In this document: piece after piece, positions 37,115 through 49,073 of the stretch
How the letters are laid out: each line of letters begins with the position of its first letter
How positions within the stretch are numbered: position 1 is the first letter of the stretch
Origin: Punica granatum
Taxonomy: Eukaryota > Streptophyta > Magnoliopsida > Myrtales > Lythraceae
DNA length: 64,000 nucleotides
Direction of reading: 5' to 3'
NCBI RefSeq assembly: GCF_007655135.1
Contig: NC_045128.1
Span: 37,232,811 to 37,296,810, forward strand
Position numbers and translations under genes: made by a program
The notes under the pieces: model-generated
Seen by the model: the letters and a program-made list of their open reading frames with translations, nothing else
Told to the model about the DNA's origin: nothing
Database searches by the model: none

Positions 37115-37576
37115 GGGTTAATAACTAAAATATATATATATATATAATTTTTTCATATTTTGGTAATTTTAACATGATTTTTTTTCTTAACCTAAAAATG
37201 CATAAAATTTCGATTAGATAAACAATTCTAGCACGAACTCTAATTTTTCCTTAATTTGGACGGAATCAAGGCCACAGAAGACGTCGGCGACTCCAATCGG
37301 GAGTGATGGCCAGGGTTGTGGCTCCATTCGCCGAAATCAAAAGAATCCTAATTTGAGGATTATCCCGATTCTGAGGCATAGAGGCCTCGATTTCGGCCAC
37401 CACCCTCTGATTGGTGTCACTGACGCTCTCCTCCCGATTGGGATAGTCGGCATATTCTGCGGTCTCGATTCCATCCAAATTAACGAAAAAAATTTAACAT
37501 CGTGCTAGAATTATTATCTAATAGAAAGTTTCTGTATTTTTAGGTTAATAAAAAAATTATTAAAATGCGATCCGTT

Positions 37577-37608
<32 letters not shown>

Positions 37609-37619
37609 GTTATTAACCC
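37115..37619. mobile_element. Mutator-like non-autonomous element, near-palindromic
   Basis: Ends are GGGTTAATAAC and GTTATTAACCC. The left 150 bases recur inverted at the right: TTAACCTAAAAATGCATAAA matches a reversed block near 37530-37550, and the CTAGCACGA block is shared too. Flanks TGCCATGTT (37106-37114) and TGTCATGTT (37620-37628) form a 9-base target duplication with one mismatch, diagnostic of Mutator-like elements. The interior (about 37268-37468) is GC-richer than its surroundings and is also partly inverted (CAATCGGGAG on one side, CTCCCGATTG on the other). Confidence 0.78.
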
Positions 37620-38578
37620 TGTCATGTTTGGCTCGTCGTGAATCCGGGTTGGGCGGCTTTGGTCCGATTCGGACTGCTTTTGAGGTTTTATTACTGCTCG
37701 AGCTACCTGTTGTTTTTCTCCTTTTTCTTTTGTTTTATTTTATGGAAGGAAAATAATTTTCCTTTTAAGCTTAGATAATAATAGCAATAAATTTCCCCGC
37801 ATAAATATTTTTCCAATGTTTATCCCTTTTTTTTTTGATTCCCCATAATTATTGCTTCAGATTTTTCACGGGATGCATGGGATGGGATGCCCTTTTTTTT
37901 CCTTTGAAATTTCAAATAACGAGTAGTAAATGTCCATATCAAATAGATTGCACGTACTATTTGCAGCTACAAGATCTTAGGCGATCATCAAATTAGGGTA
38001 CATCATTTATGTGGTTACATTTACATTTATCTACTATCATATCTTATGATGTCACTTGACGAGACGAGACGGGATTACGGGACAATTTTCCTGATTTGGA
38101 AAAGAGAATGAATGGAAAATCCTAAAATGCAAAAGACACGGCGGATGCGGACGTTGGGTAAGAAGTTAGGCATCGGTCAACAGTCAAAATTAATCCATTA
38201 ATTATCCAAAAGAAAAAAACAATTAATTTGTTGATTAATTAACCTAATTATCATTTATTTATATATTAGTAAAACCATGTGAAAGGGAGTGGAGGCTTTC
38301 TCACACCATAGCCCATATCCCATGCAGAAACCAGCCTCTGTTCTTTTCACTTTTCTGTCTTCATCGTTCAGTTCTCCAAACAAACCTCCAAAGTCCAAAC
38401 CACGACAATGGAGAAAAAGAAAACACACAAAAAAACAGAAAACAGCTCTCTATTTATGCATGTCTTCTCTGCATGTGACCTTTCTTGTTTGCAATCTCTA
38501 ATTGAATAATGAAAATCGGATGAAGGCGAAAAGAGGGACGTGTAGTGCAATGACATAGATCTAATCTAATTAAAAATC

Positions 38579-38775
38579 GCTCCATTTGATTTTGGAGTCG
38601 CGGTTTAAAATTTTAATTTTAACTAGGGGCTCCATATATTATTCAATATACAATCTCATACACTACATAACAAAATTAATAGGGTCCACAGGACCCATAT
38701 TTTTTTATATTTTTCCACAATCAAAATAAAAGTTATAAATTCAAAACTTTAATTCTGAAATCAAACGCACTATTA
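38579..38775. mobile_element. Candidate Tourist-like MITE
   Basis: The left end reads CATTTGATTTTGGAGTC. The right end contains TTCTGAAATCAAACGCAC, an inverted partner of the left. The interior has CATACACTACATAACAAAATT and CCACAATCAAAATAAAAG, phrases shared with the better-defined copies at 44852 and 53559. Confidence 0.45.
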
Positions 38776-38904
38776 ATGTTCTTAACTCGATATTTATTAA
38801 CAAGACTGTTTCGCACTTTTTGTTTTTGCCTTTTATTAGGCCGTGCTGGATCAATCATTACACACAAGCCTCTGTGTAATACATGGCTATTGCCTAAAAA
38901 TTAA

Positions 38905-39165
38905 TTATGCTACGTTTAATTATGGAGTATAACTTAACTTTATTTTACATTTTTATCAATTTAACAACACAATTATTATCTTCTTTTATCTTTTTCTTCA
39001 ATATAATAATAATAACTTTCATATATATTTTTTTAACCACATTATAATTAAAAATTTTAATACTAATTCTCTCAACTATTCATCATTATTCCCTTAATTC
39101 AACAATATATTCATTATTTTTTATCTTCTTCTTCAATTTAATAATAAATTCTCACACATACTTTT
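38905..39165. mobile_element. Degenerate MITE-like block
   Basis: The block contains CTCTCAACTATTCATCATTA and CAATTTAATAATAAATTC, which resemble the reverse complement of the element at 27612-27932. Only one clear end (TACGTTTAATTATGGAGTAT) is seen, so this may be a truncated copy. Confidence 0.3.
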
Positions 39166-41381
39166 ATAAATGTTACTCCTTCTTTCAATAAGTACGTCTC
39201 TTGGGATTTGTCCTCCTCGTGAGTATTGATGTTGTTTACCACTTCAATCAAGAGGTTATTGATTTTTTTTCCTCTGTTTTATTAGGCTGTGGTGGATCAA
39301 TCATAACTGGAAAAAATAATAATAATTGGGGGCATTGCACGCAGAAATGAGAAACCAAACAAATTCATGGTACCATAATATACATATATATTAGGAGGGT
39401 GGGATGAGATGTTCGTTGTTTGGTCTGCATATCCAGACCAAGGCGGCCCGATCACATGGGACTGGAAGGGAAGGCCGTTTTCGGGTTTATTACGTGGAAG
39501 TGGCAAATCCCATGGGATACTTTATTATTATTATTATTATTATTGTTATTCAAAAAAAATTCAGGCCTTATTCTGGTTTTTTGGCAGAAGGCGTGCATGA
39601 TGATGATGACCATCACCAAGTCCATGTTGATGCACGATTACTTTTCTTCTTTTTTTTGGATCTGATCAGGTCACTTCATTGACTACTTTTATGAATTATT
39701 ATAACAGCATTATGTATATGTGGAAGAGAGATTCATCATTTTAGTCAATGCGGAAGGAGAAGAATGGATTTTGACCGAACATCGGACTGCTTATAAAGTA
39801 TACACATGCTTCTGCTTCGGACTCGGGTCTTGATGGGGGCCTGCGACGTCTGGATGGTTAAAGAGATGTGAATATATGTATCTACTACTACTGTATGGGC
39901 GCATTCTAAGAGGAAAGAGCGCATAAATTATAGGGATATTGTAACCTCATTATTTGAATAATGGACGTCCGCTCTTTCTGAATTACTCAGAGAGACTGTT
40001 GAAGTAGTTATTGGTGAGCCCATCAATATAATTCCGTAAGCGCACGCTTGTGAGCTATCTATCATTTCAATCAATTAAAGAGGATTAAAACGGGAAAAAC
40101 GAAATTTAGGTGAATTGTCAACCCTATTTCAAGTTTCAACCACTTGTAGCGAGGCTTTTACGCTCTACGTGTGCTAATATACTAATGCCATAGAGTGTTT
40201 GGCATATGTAGTGTCAATAGTAAGGTTGTATAGCAAGTACAGCTCTTCACTTTACGAGCAGCTTCCGGCAGTGATGGAATGGATAAGAAAAAGAGTCATT
40301 AAAAAGAAAAAAGAAAAAGGTCAAATATTCGAAAGGGGACAGGTTCCATGGCATTCATTCGTTATCATTTACTTCTTCTCTTTTTCGGCGTGTATCTTGG
40401 TATCCAAAGTCCAATGAAGTCTGACTAAGTCGGGAGATCGAACGTTAAAGATTATTCTTCCTCCCAACAAGTGCATTTTCGGGATTCGAACTTGTATTCC
40501 TCTTCTTAAAGGAGTGAGCTGTTTACCACTGAATCATCACTTTTATTGGTCGTTATCATTTACTTCGACACTACCAAAATCAACCTTATCTGCTTCTCTC
40601 TTCCTGCCACTACCAATTGTCAAATTTGAATAGATAGATGGATAGATTGAGATCATATCAATGTCATTGAGGAATGCATAATTAGGGGATGGATAGATGG
40701 ATCCCCACACCAAACCTCAATCGACCTATCCCCACCACATACTGCAAAAGCTTCTCCACGGCATTGAAAGAGTGTGGACCGAACTTATTCGATCGGTTGT
40801 TACCAAAAAAAAAAAAAAGACATTCTTAATTAATTATAGCATCTCTTGGAGAAACAAGTATATAGGTAAAAAGTTAACTCAGGCAGATGCATGGCTTCAG
40901 GCACCGCTACTTGACTTAACGGGTGGATTACTGAATACTGTCATGTCCGTTGCTCTCTCTACATGTGTTGCATTTGTAGCACCCCCTTATATTCTGTGTG
41001 GACTGATGATATGTGAAGACCGAACTAATCTAGGCCTGTAGTCGGGATTTAGTCGACTCGATCACAGCGAAGCTAGCGTATCCTAGTTAGTAATAAGCAC
41101 TACGAGTAAGAAGTATGATGCTGCACTAGTTCGGGGTCCGCCCTTTGCTATTACCGTGGAAAACAAGCAATTTGCTTTACATCCATGTTCAGCGAGGGCT
41201 ATACTTGCATGGAGCGCGAACATGCCGTGTCTCACCGGCCGGGGACCGAAGATCGTATTTTATTGATTTCTGAAAAATAAGGTCCCACATTTCTTGAACC
41301 ATATGTAGTAGGACTGGAACATTACGATGTTTGCCGAGACATTATCATGCGACGGTCGTTTATGTCAGTAGGACCGGTTCT

Positions 41382-43637
41382 ATGTCCCATCTGGGCAACG
41401 GAGCGTTGACAATCAGCCACAAGAAGATCGCCCAGCTCCGCCACCTCGCTCGGCTCCACGCCCATCACCGGTGGTTCTACCTCCTCCCCGCCCTCTGCAC
41501 AAGCCGCCACGCTGCGTCAGCCTCATCTTCGGGCCCGCCCCATGGCCCGGCCTCCCCGTCGTCTGCCTCCACCCGGGCGCCCACCGCCACATCCTTCACC
41601 TGTTCAGTGGGATCCGGATCTGACGCCTCCTCCTACCTCACACTGATGAAGTCCGCAAGCAGTCGTGTCGGGACGCAGGTCCACGCCCATGCCGTGAAGC
41701 TGGGCCTTGATCGAGATGCCTACCTTCGGAATGCCGTCATGACCTCGTACGCCAAGGCCGGCCCCGTTGGGGATGCACGGCGCATATTCGATGAAATGCC
41801 CGAGAAGAGGATCCCTGCGGACTGGAACTCGATGATCTCCGGGTACTGGAAGTGGGGCTTCGGGGAGAGAGCGCGAGAGCTCTTCGACACAATGCCGTGT
41901 AGAAATGTCATCACTTGGACGGCTATGGTGGCTGGGTGTGCTAAAACGGGGGACTTGGATAGTGCGAGAAAGTATTTCGATAAAATGCCTCGCCGGAATG
42001 TGGTCTCTTGGAACGCAATGCTCTCAGGATACGCTCAGAATGGGCTCCATGACGAGGCCCTGAAGCTGTTCGACGGGATGGCGAGTTCGGGTTTTCAGCC
42101 TGATGATACCACCTTGGTTGCTGTCATCTCGTCGTGTGCAGCTCGTGGGGATGCTTCCCTTGCTGCCTCGCTCATTGAGAGGCTTGGGTTCAACCAGGGA
42201 TGTCCAGGCTCGAACTTTTTCGTGAAAACAGCACTTCTTGATATGTATGCGAAGTGCGGGAGCATCGCAAAGGCTAGACAGATCTTCGATGAATTGAGGG
42301 ATGGAAGGAGCACGGTCACATGGAATGCCATGATCTCGGCTTATTGCAAGGAGGGCGATTTGGTCTCAGCCAGGGAGCTCTTCGATACAATGCCATTGCC
42401 AGAGAGAGATGTGGTCTCTTGGAACACTATGATCAGTGGGTACGCTCAGAATGGGCAATCCGCCCTCGCGATACAGCTCTTCCGACAAATGACCGCTTCG
42501 AATGTTGGAGTATTCCTGAAACCCAATGAGGTCACGATCTCGAGTGTACTTTCAGCGTGTGGACACCTAGGGGCAATGGAGTCTGGCAATTGGGTCGTGA
42601 ATTTTGTGAACGACAATCGGATCGAACTAGGCATTTCGGGCTACAACTCTCTAATATTCATGTACTCAAGATGCGGGAGGATGGATGATGCTCGAAGAGT
42701 TTTCTACAAAGAAATGGGAACAAAAGATGTGGTATCATACAATACTCTGATCACTGGATTAGCAGCTCATGGGCATGGCTGGGAGGCTCTGCAACTGTTA
42801 TCTGAGATGAAAGCTCGAGGCTTCAAACCGAACCATGTGACCTATACGGGCATCTTAACAGCATGCAGCCACGCGGGATTACTTAGAGAGGGACGTGAAG
42901 TCTTTGAATCCATTAGGGACCCCATGGTCGATCACTATGCATGTATGGTGGACTTGCTCGGTCGAGTCGGTGAGCTCGAGAGGGCAGAGCTGTTGATACA
43001 GAAGATGCCAATGGAGCCACACGCCGGGGTGTATGGGTCGTTTCTCAATGCATGCCGTATCCAGCGAAGGGTTGATCTTGGGGAGACAGCTGCGAGGAAA
43101 CTTTTTGAGCTCGAGCCAAACCACTCAGGGAACTACGTCTTGCTCTCAAACTTATATGCTTCAGTGGGGAGGTGGGGAGATGTCCACCGGGTCAGGGAGC
43201 TGATGAGAGAGAAGGGTGTGAAGAAGGCGACCGCTTGGAGCTGTGTGGAACACAAGGGGAGGATCCACGAGTTCGTCATGGGAGACAGGTATCATGAACG
43301 ATCGGACGAGATCTATGAAGTGCTGGGCAAGTTGGAAACAAGGATGAGAAGGGCAGGGTACATGGTCGATGAGAGCTGTGCACTGAGAGACGTGGGCGAG
43401 GAGGAGAAGGAAGAGTCGGTGAGAGTTCACAGCGAGAGGTTAGCAATTTGTTACGCCCTGCTGGTAAGCGAGGTCGGGACTGTGATTCAGGTGGTGAAGA
43501 ATCTAAGAGTTTGTCCAGACTGTCATGCGGCGATCAAGCTGATCTCTAAATTAGAGAGGAGAAAGATCATTGTGAGGGACAACAACAGGTTTCACCATTT
43601 TGTTGAAGGCAAATGTTCTTGCAATGATCATTGGTAG
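41382..43637 (+). CDS. DYW-class pentatricopeptide repeat protein
   Basis: This intronless gene encodes 751 residues from the ATG at 41382; the frame is open upstream but has no earlier ATG. A Ser/Ala/Pro-rich N-terminus could be an organelle transit peptide. About a dozen PPR motifs of the P, L and S types follow, with repeats such as NVVSWNAMLSGYAQNG, DVVSWNTMISGYAQNG and VTWNAMISAYCKEG. The E and E+ regions (MVDHYACMVDLLGRVGELER, then PMEPHAGVYGSFLNACR) lead into a DYW deaminase domain with the zinc-type signatures HSE at 683-685 and CPDCH at 711-715. The protein ends in CSCNDHW. Such proteins bind organellar RNA and edit C to U. The repeat region resembles, as I recall it, Arabidopsis At1g14470. 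The edited site cannot be told from the sequence alone. Confidence 0.93.
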   Translation: MSHLGNGALTISHKKIAQLRHLARLHAHHRWFYLLPALCTSRHAASASSSGPPHGPASPSSASTRAPTATSFTCSVGSGSDASSYLTLMKSASSRVGTQVHAHAVKLGLDRDAYLRNAVMTSYAKAGPVGDARRIFDEMPEKRIPADWNSMISGYWKWGFGERARELFDTMPCRNVITWTAMVAGCAKTGDLDSARKYFDKMPRRNVVSWNAMLSGYAQNGLHDEALKLFDGMASSGFQPDDTTLVAVISSCAARGDASLAASLIERLGFNQGCPGSNFFVKTALLDMYAKCGSIAKARQIFDELRDGRSTVTWNAMISAYCKEGDLVSARELFDTMPLPERDVVSWNTMISGYAQNGQSALAIQLFRQMTASNVGVFLKPNEVTISSVLSACGHLGAMESGNWVVNFVNDNRIELGISGYNSLIFMYSRCGRMDDARRVFYKEMGTKDVVSYNTLITGLAAHGHGWEALQLLSEMKARGFKPNHVTYTGILTACSHAGLLREGREVFESIRDPMVDHYACMVDLLGRVGELERAELLIQKMPMEPHAGVYGSFLNACRIQRRVDLGETAARKLFELEPNHSGNYVLLSNLYASVGRWGDVHRVRELMREKGVKKATAWSCVEHKGRIHEFVMGDRYHERSDEIYEVLGKLETRMRRAGYMVDESCALRDVGEEEKEESVRVHSERLAICYALLVSEVGTVIQVVKNLRVCPDCHAAIKLISKLERRKIIVRDNNRFHHFVEGKCSCNDHW

Positions 43638-44013
43638 ATAGAGAGAACATTAAACATCTCGATCTTTTTTCCCGATTGATCATAATCAGAGAAACATTAT
43701 TAAAAGAACAGGCAGTCATAGAAGGCGCAAAATGCTTTGGATTGCTGCAGTGAGCAATATTGCCACAAATCACAAGAAACTGCATAAGTCTATAAAAAGA
43801 TCTTTCTAAGTTGCCAACAACATCAAAAGCATAATAATTCCAGAGACAGGAGAAAAAGAAAACAGTAAGTAGGGAGCGGCAACAGCTCTCAAGTCTCATC
43901 TGCAGGAACTTCAAATCAAACTTAAAATGCCCGGACAAATCTGGGTTTTGCTTGTCTACTGCCAGGCAGATGAGTTCTATCCTTGGTTCTGCTTCAGTCA
44001 ATCTGTCTGGTAT
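43638..44013. other. Convergent 3' region between PPR and ALFIN-like gene
   Basis: The stretch should hold the 3' UTRs of both genes. No further feature is seen. Confidence 0.45.
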
Positions 44014-46997
44014 TCAGACCCGGGCCCTCTTGTTGCTGCAACTAGGGCACTTGTACTGCTTTATGTGCTCGGCCTTTGCAGGAGTGATCTTTACGCATTT
44101 CCCATGGAACCATCTCTCGCAGATATCACAGCAAATCCAGAACTCGTCATTGGCATAGCTATCCCCACAGGCTCCACATGTTGCACCCTGTTCATCGTCC
44201 TCTTCCTCTTCTCCACTCTCTTCCTCGTCCTTAGGTGGTGGTGGAGACATCTTAACTCCCTTTGGTTGGGTTTCAGATTGCCGAGACTGTTTCATAGCAA
44301 AAACATCACGTGCCATTGAGGTTAAGAACAAACTTGAGATCAGAAGGTGCTTTATTGCATATTTTTCACAATTTAAAGGACCGAAATTGAAAAGGCCATC
44401 GGGTTAAACTGATGCTTACCATCTTAGAGCTCGATTTGCTCTTGCTATTGTTGTGACCACCAGACTGGTCCTTTGGTTGCTTGGCATTTCCAGTCACAAC
44501 TTCAAATATTGTTGGGAGATCGTTAATCATCTGGAAAAGCTTCTTTCTGTAACATCAGGAACACTTACGAAAGTTAAGAGCCTAGTTCAAGTGTATATCC
44601 TCACATCTGCATTAAGCAAGTTCTTTTCCTTTCAATGAGGCATAAACTTGGAATTATTAGTTGTTCTCATTGTCAGTGCATTGATACCATAGAGTCATAA
44701 TGTGGATTGAGATTCGTATCAAATGAGTTGCCAAAATAGAAAAAACCCCTCACGGATCTAAGCAGTCAAGTATTAGAAATCAAACATCCACAAGTATATG
44801 GAAGGATGAAGATGTTCATTCAAACTAGCATCGCCTGTTGGAAGAAATTATGCCCTGTTTGGATTCCCAAATAAAAAATTTTAACTTTAACTTTAACTCA
44901 ACATACTGCACAACAAAAACACACATTTCCCAAGTCAAAAATGTTAACTTTAACTTTAACTCAATACACTACACAACAAAAACACACGTTTCTCAAATCA
45001 AATTTATAATCACATCTCATTTGCCATTTTCCACAATCAAAATCAAAATCAAAATTAAAGTTATTTAACTCTAAATCCAAACGCACCATATATATTTAAT
45101 TCTTCCAAATCTCACAAAAATTACTTCCTCCCAGTTGATCCCATGTGGCACTGCTTTCTAGTAAAAGAAAAACAAAGAAAAAACTACCCACAAAAATTGA
45201 CATATTCAGCAAAAGGGGAAACGTAATATTGCCTAGCAGTCCCACAAATGCAGATACTTAATTTTCTAGATATGTAAAAAAGACATCATTCTCAGATATA
45301 ATGGATGTATGAACTCATAAAAAGTGATTGTTAAGTGAGCTATCCTTCTGTAGAATGTTTGCTGAAGTAATCATACCTTTCATTCTTACCAAAACCAAAG
45401 CGTGCACCAAAATAGAAAGCAACAGCAAGCAACCACGAATCGCTGTGCACTGCAACCAGTGATAACCAGTCTTTCTCCTGCATTCCATCCCTAGCGAAGT
45501 TAATACCTAAAGCTGGCTCTGGAAGCTCAGGCGGAACCTCCTCTACAGGTAAGTTAACTTCCCATGTTTCGTTTGGAAGTCCATAAAGGCATAAATTCTC
45601 CTTATCTGCAAGTGCAATAGACAATTCCTCAGGCTCAACAATATAAATAACAAAAAGTACAATGCTTTTGAAAACAAAATGTCCTATAATTTCTTGTCCC
45701 TTTGTTTCGTTTGTTTTTTTCACTTTGGATAAACCTCTAGATGTTTTGGACATCTGTCTCAGCTGAAGGAAAAACAGAATAGTGTACAAATGATATCAAA
45801 CGAAAAGAAAAAAATTAACTTTCTTGCGCCATTGTTACCACCAGGTTTGTTTGATAGCACGTGGCTTTCTTATGATTCAGGGTTAGCAATCAAGCTACTA
45901 CATACAGTTTTTGACCTAATGATGATCCCACAAGGCCTGACTATGAGCCACCAGTAACATTAGGCACGTCTAAACAGAAATGTATCCGAATCCAAATGGA
46001 AAAAATGAAGGCACAAGTAACTTATTAGAGGGGAAAATGATGCGAAAGCACACAAATGAAATGAGAGCCGCGACACAAAGAAAAAGCTACTTATTACAGC
46101 AATCAGATACGAAATGTGTCGTGTCATGCTGCTGGCAAATACTTCAGCTACACACAAATATGATGGAACTACGGAACAAGTGGGTGACTCGCGGAATTTG
46201 TATTAATACATGACACTGTCTATCACCTTGTGGACATCTCTACACCACGTTCCAGATAAAAACTCATGATACTGCAACCTGCGGCTTGAACTCCCAATCG
46301 AGCCAAGAGCGCAAGGCCGTGTCAAAAGTACCATTCTATAATCTGAGCCACTGGCACCCGGTTACCAAAGTGGACACTGGGTACTCGGAAAAAGAGAAGC
46401 TCCCCACTGCAAGATGATGGGTTCTCGAGAATTCCCTCAAGTCAGCCAAGAAATAACAGAGGAATATCGGGTTGATAACCTCACTATAAAAGAGGTGCGA
46501 ACAAAACAAATTCTTCGTAACTCACAGCAGTTAAATGGAAAGGAGACAGCTCCAGCAAACAGAAAGGAGAAATATATCCCGGAAATCTTAACCGTAAGAA
46601 GCAATTCTTACACTAAACAATGAGAGCTGCGGTTTACTTTCAGATTAGCCGCAATTCATAACCCAAGAACCCAATTCACAAAGAGAGAGGGGAAGGCGTA
46701 CCAGGGTCGCACTGCTGGTAAAACTTCTCAACATCTGCAACAATTCAAGCAGGGCGAGAACGAATCAGCACTAAAAATTAACGTCGAGGAACCCGAGAAG
46801 ACAAACCCACACAACTGGGACAAACCAGCAACATGGGTACGCATGGTTTCAACAATCACGGACATGAAGAACACGCAAGAGGATGGAGAAGAGAGAGAAC
46901 CAGTGGTGAGGGCCTTGATGAGGCCGGCTCGTCTGCCCTTGAAATCGCTGAACACCTCCTCCACTGTCCTGGGCACAGGATGGGGTATACCTTCCAT
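44014..46997 (-). CDS. ALFIN-like PHD finger protein
   Basis: Five minus-strand exons encode 252 residues: 46997-46901, 46734-46702, 45605-45377, 44546-44420, 44286-44014. The N-terminal Alfin domain (residues of about 8-135) is seen in [44 protein letters not shown] and [14 protein letters not shown]. An acidic, Ser/Lys linker follows. The PHD finger spans C199 to C245 ([20 protein letters not shown], then WFHGKC and CPSC) with the basic end NKRARV. ALFIN-like proteins are nuclear, read H3K4me2/3 through the PHD finger and act in chromatin-based regulation of germination and stress genes. Gene position next to STICHEL and a LOV1-like NAC matches AL6 (At2g02470) in Arabidopsis, but AL6 and AL7 are close paralogues, so I leave the symbol open. 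Intron 3 contains a MITE copy. Confidence 0.93.
44852..45087. mobile_element. Tourist-like MITE, copy in ALFIN-like intron
   Basis: Ends GCCCTGTTTGGATT and AATCCAAACGCACC are inverted. The interior has ACTTTAACTTTAACTCAA, CACAACAAAAACACAC and CACAATCAAAATCAAAATC, nearly identical to the element at 53559-53800. The element lies in the intron between exons 3 and 4 of the ALFIN-like gene. Terminal sequence suggests the PIF/Harbinger group, but target duplications are not clear. Confidence 0.65.
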
Positions 46998-47636
46998 TGT
47001 TATCCTTTATCTCTATCGCTTGGTGGGGCTGCTTCTACAGTCGATTATCCTCTCAATATTCCCTCAATTTCTTCGCCCAACTTCCCTCAGGACCATCAAT
47101 CGAAGGATGAGACGGTACGGGGCGAGAAGATTGGGAACTAGAGAATGCGCAGAGAAGGGGATGACTGATGAAAGAAGACGAAGACGGAGGAGGAGGAGGA
47201 GGAGGGAGGAGGGGAAGAGAGGAACAAGAAGTGGAACAAGAAGTGGAGGAAGAAGAAGAAGAAGAAGGGATTGAGGACTTCGCGGTTAAATTTTGTGCTC
47301 TGAAGGGGAAAATTAAAAGGAAAGAAATTAAAACCCCAACCAAATGGAATTTGGGGATTTTGCAATTGGAAAAATTGAAATTGGGATGGCAGAGAGAGAG
47401 AGAGAGAGAGGGAGGTAGGGCTACTGTGACTGTCTAGGGTTTGTTGTCCCCAAATTCCCCAAATATATTTTTATATATATTTATATATATAATTAAAGAA
47501 CGTTAACGTTTTCCTTTTTTTTTTTTATCTAATTTATTTATATTTATATTTATCAAATTTAATACATTTTTACTGCCTCTGTTTTCCTTTTCGTTTCTTT
47601 TTTGTTTGTTTTTGCGCCAATACATTCATTAAGCAA

Positions 47637-47937
47637 CATATGAGTTTACCTATGGGGCAAATTTGGTATCTAAGTCCGCGTACACGGTTATAATTTTGCA
47701 AAAAAAATTCTAAATGATAAGGCGATATGCTCGTCTAACAGAACCATAATATATAAATATTCAACTCTCATTCGTAATTTCAAATTGTTCTTGCATATGA
47801 GTTTCCAGTTTACTATCGAGTTGTGCACACGATTCGAATTTTGCAAAAAAATTATAAATGGTAAGGCTATTTGCTCCTCCGATAGAATTATAAAATATGA
47901 ATACGCAACTCTTATCCGTAATTTTAAATTATTATCG
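47637..47937. repeat. Tandem duplication, units of about 157 and 144 bp
   Basis: CATATGAGTTT begins at 47637 and again at 47794, and a third start (CGTATGAGTTC) at 47938 marks the next boundary. Inside each unit ATTTTGCAAAAAAA, TAAATG(A/G)TAAGGC and CTCGTCTAAC/CTCCTCCGAT lie in the same order. The unit is non-coding. Confidence 0.75.
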
Positions 47938-48861
47938 CGTATGAGTTCCCATATGGAAGACTAACATACCTCTCTTAGGAGTTCAAGGACGTTTAAACAG
48001 AGGTTTCTTTTATGATTACTAAACATTTACGTGCGGTTTCATACATATTTTTAATTATTGATGCGTTGATTCACTAATTATGGAATTTACCATAAAGTAT
48101 TATTAAAATTATTAGTCTTCTAGCTGTATTTAAAATTTAATAATAATAAATATAAAAAAATAAGAAATGAATTTGGGAAGAAAATGACTAAATTAATTTA
48201 GAAAATGAGAGAAATGGGCAAAGTGGGGGTGGGGGAGAGAGAATTGAGAAGAGAGAAAAATACATAACATTTATTTTTAGAGAATTAATTCTTACTTTTC
48301 TTTTATACTTCTCCTCTCATTTTCTAAATTTATTTCTCTATTGAGATATAAAAGTATGTTTACTAATATCAACGTTATAAAATCGCAATTTATAGTAAAT
48401 CAATTACTAATTTAGTATTGGATCTCAGATCTCATTGAAATAAATGATTTTTAATAAATAAGAAAGGAAAGTCATAATTAAAAAATTAGAAAAGGAAAGA
48501 ATTGACTAATAAAAAATTAGAGAATTAAAAAAAGAGCTCTTCTAATCTCTATACAAATTTGAATAGTAAAAAAAATTTAGAAAAATCATTTCAATTTTAT
48601 ATTGGTGAACATAATTTTTGTGGTTCTCTACTTTTTAGAAAAAAATATTCTGAAAAATCTAAAAATTCTCCAAAACTAAACCTGCCCTAGTGCTTGGAGA
48701 GAATTGTGGACGTTAAAGGTGAACGGGTGGTTATAGGAGGATGAATAGATGAATTTGTTCTCAATTATTGTCTAATTTAATGGTTTCAATTTCTTTTAAA
48801 ATTATCTGCAATGGGCGTCTTAGAAAGTTCAATGTTAGACCAAAATTTTCCTTCTTCCTTT

Positions 48862-48982
48862 TGCAGTATATTATTATTATTATTATTTAAATATAAAATA
48901 TAGATATAGTATATTATTATTATTATTATTATTTAAATATAAAATATAGATATAGATATAGATATAGATATAGATAATTATT
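48862..48982. repeat. Compound (TTA)n and (ATAG)n-type microsatellite
   Basis: A TTA run followed by TTTAAATATAAAATATAGATA occurs twice in tandem, and the second copy ends in several ATAGAT units. This is simple-sequence DNA upstream of Der. Confidence 0.85.
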
Positions 48983-49073
48983 ATTAAACATATATCTCGG
49001 GTTCGATTATACCGAAGGTCAACACCTGCACAAGACAAAACGCATCTTTCCCTCTCATATTATAGTCCATCCA

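Larger units (their letters stand above)
36555..41381. other. 4.8-kb spacer between STICHEL and PPR gene
   Basis: No gene is supported. It holds the STICHEL promoter and leader (about 36555-37100), a Mutator-like inverted-repeat element (37115-37619), two MITE-like blocks (38579-38775 and 38905-39165), a TTA microsatellite (39522-39547), and long stretches of unremarkable sequence from 39700 to 41300. The short ORFs here show no family features. Confidence 0.55.

Noticed and set aside
38834..39305. Repeated phrase TTATTAGGC(C/T)GTG(C/G)TGGATCAATCAT at 38834 and 39281
   Set aside because: A short direct repeat that may come from an insertion or local duplication, but too short to define an element.
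40400..40560. Text like GGGATTCGAACTTGTATTCC that recalls a tRNA T-loop
   Set aside because: No acceptor stem, D-loop or anticodon arm is found around it; such phrases are common in plant repeats.
43927..44319. A 130-codon plus-strand ORF over the last ALFIN-like exon
   Set aside because: The minus strand encodes a perfect PHD finger here; the plus-strand product is an antisense artefact.
46843..47274. A 143-codon ORF with an Arg/Glu-rich end
   Set aside because: It overlaps ALFIN-like exon 1 in antisense and then translates GGA/GAA repeats; it has no conserved domain.
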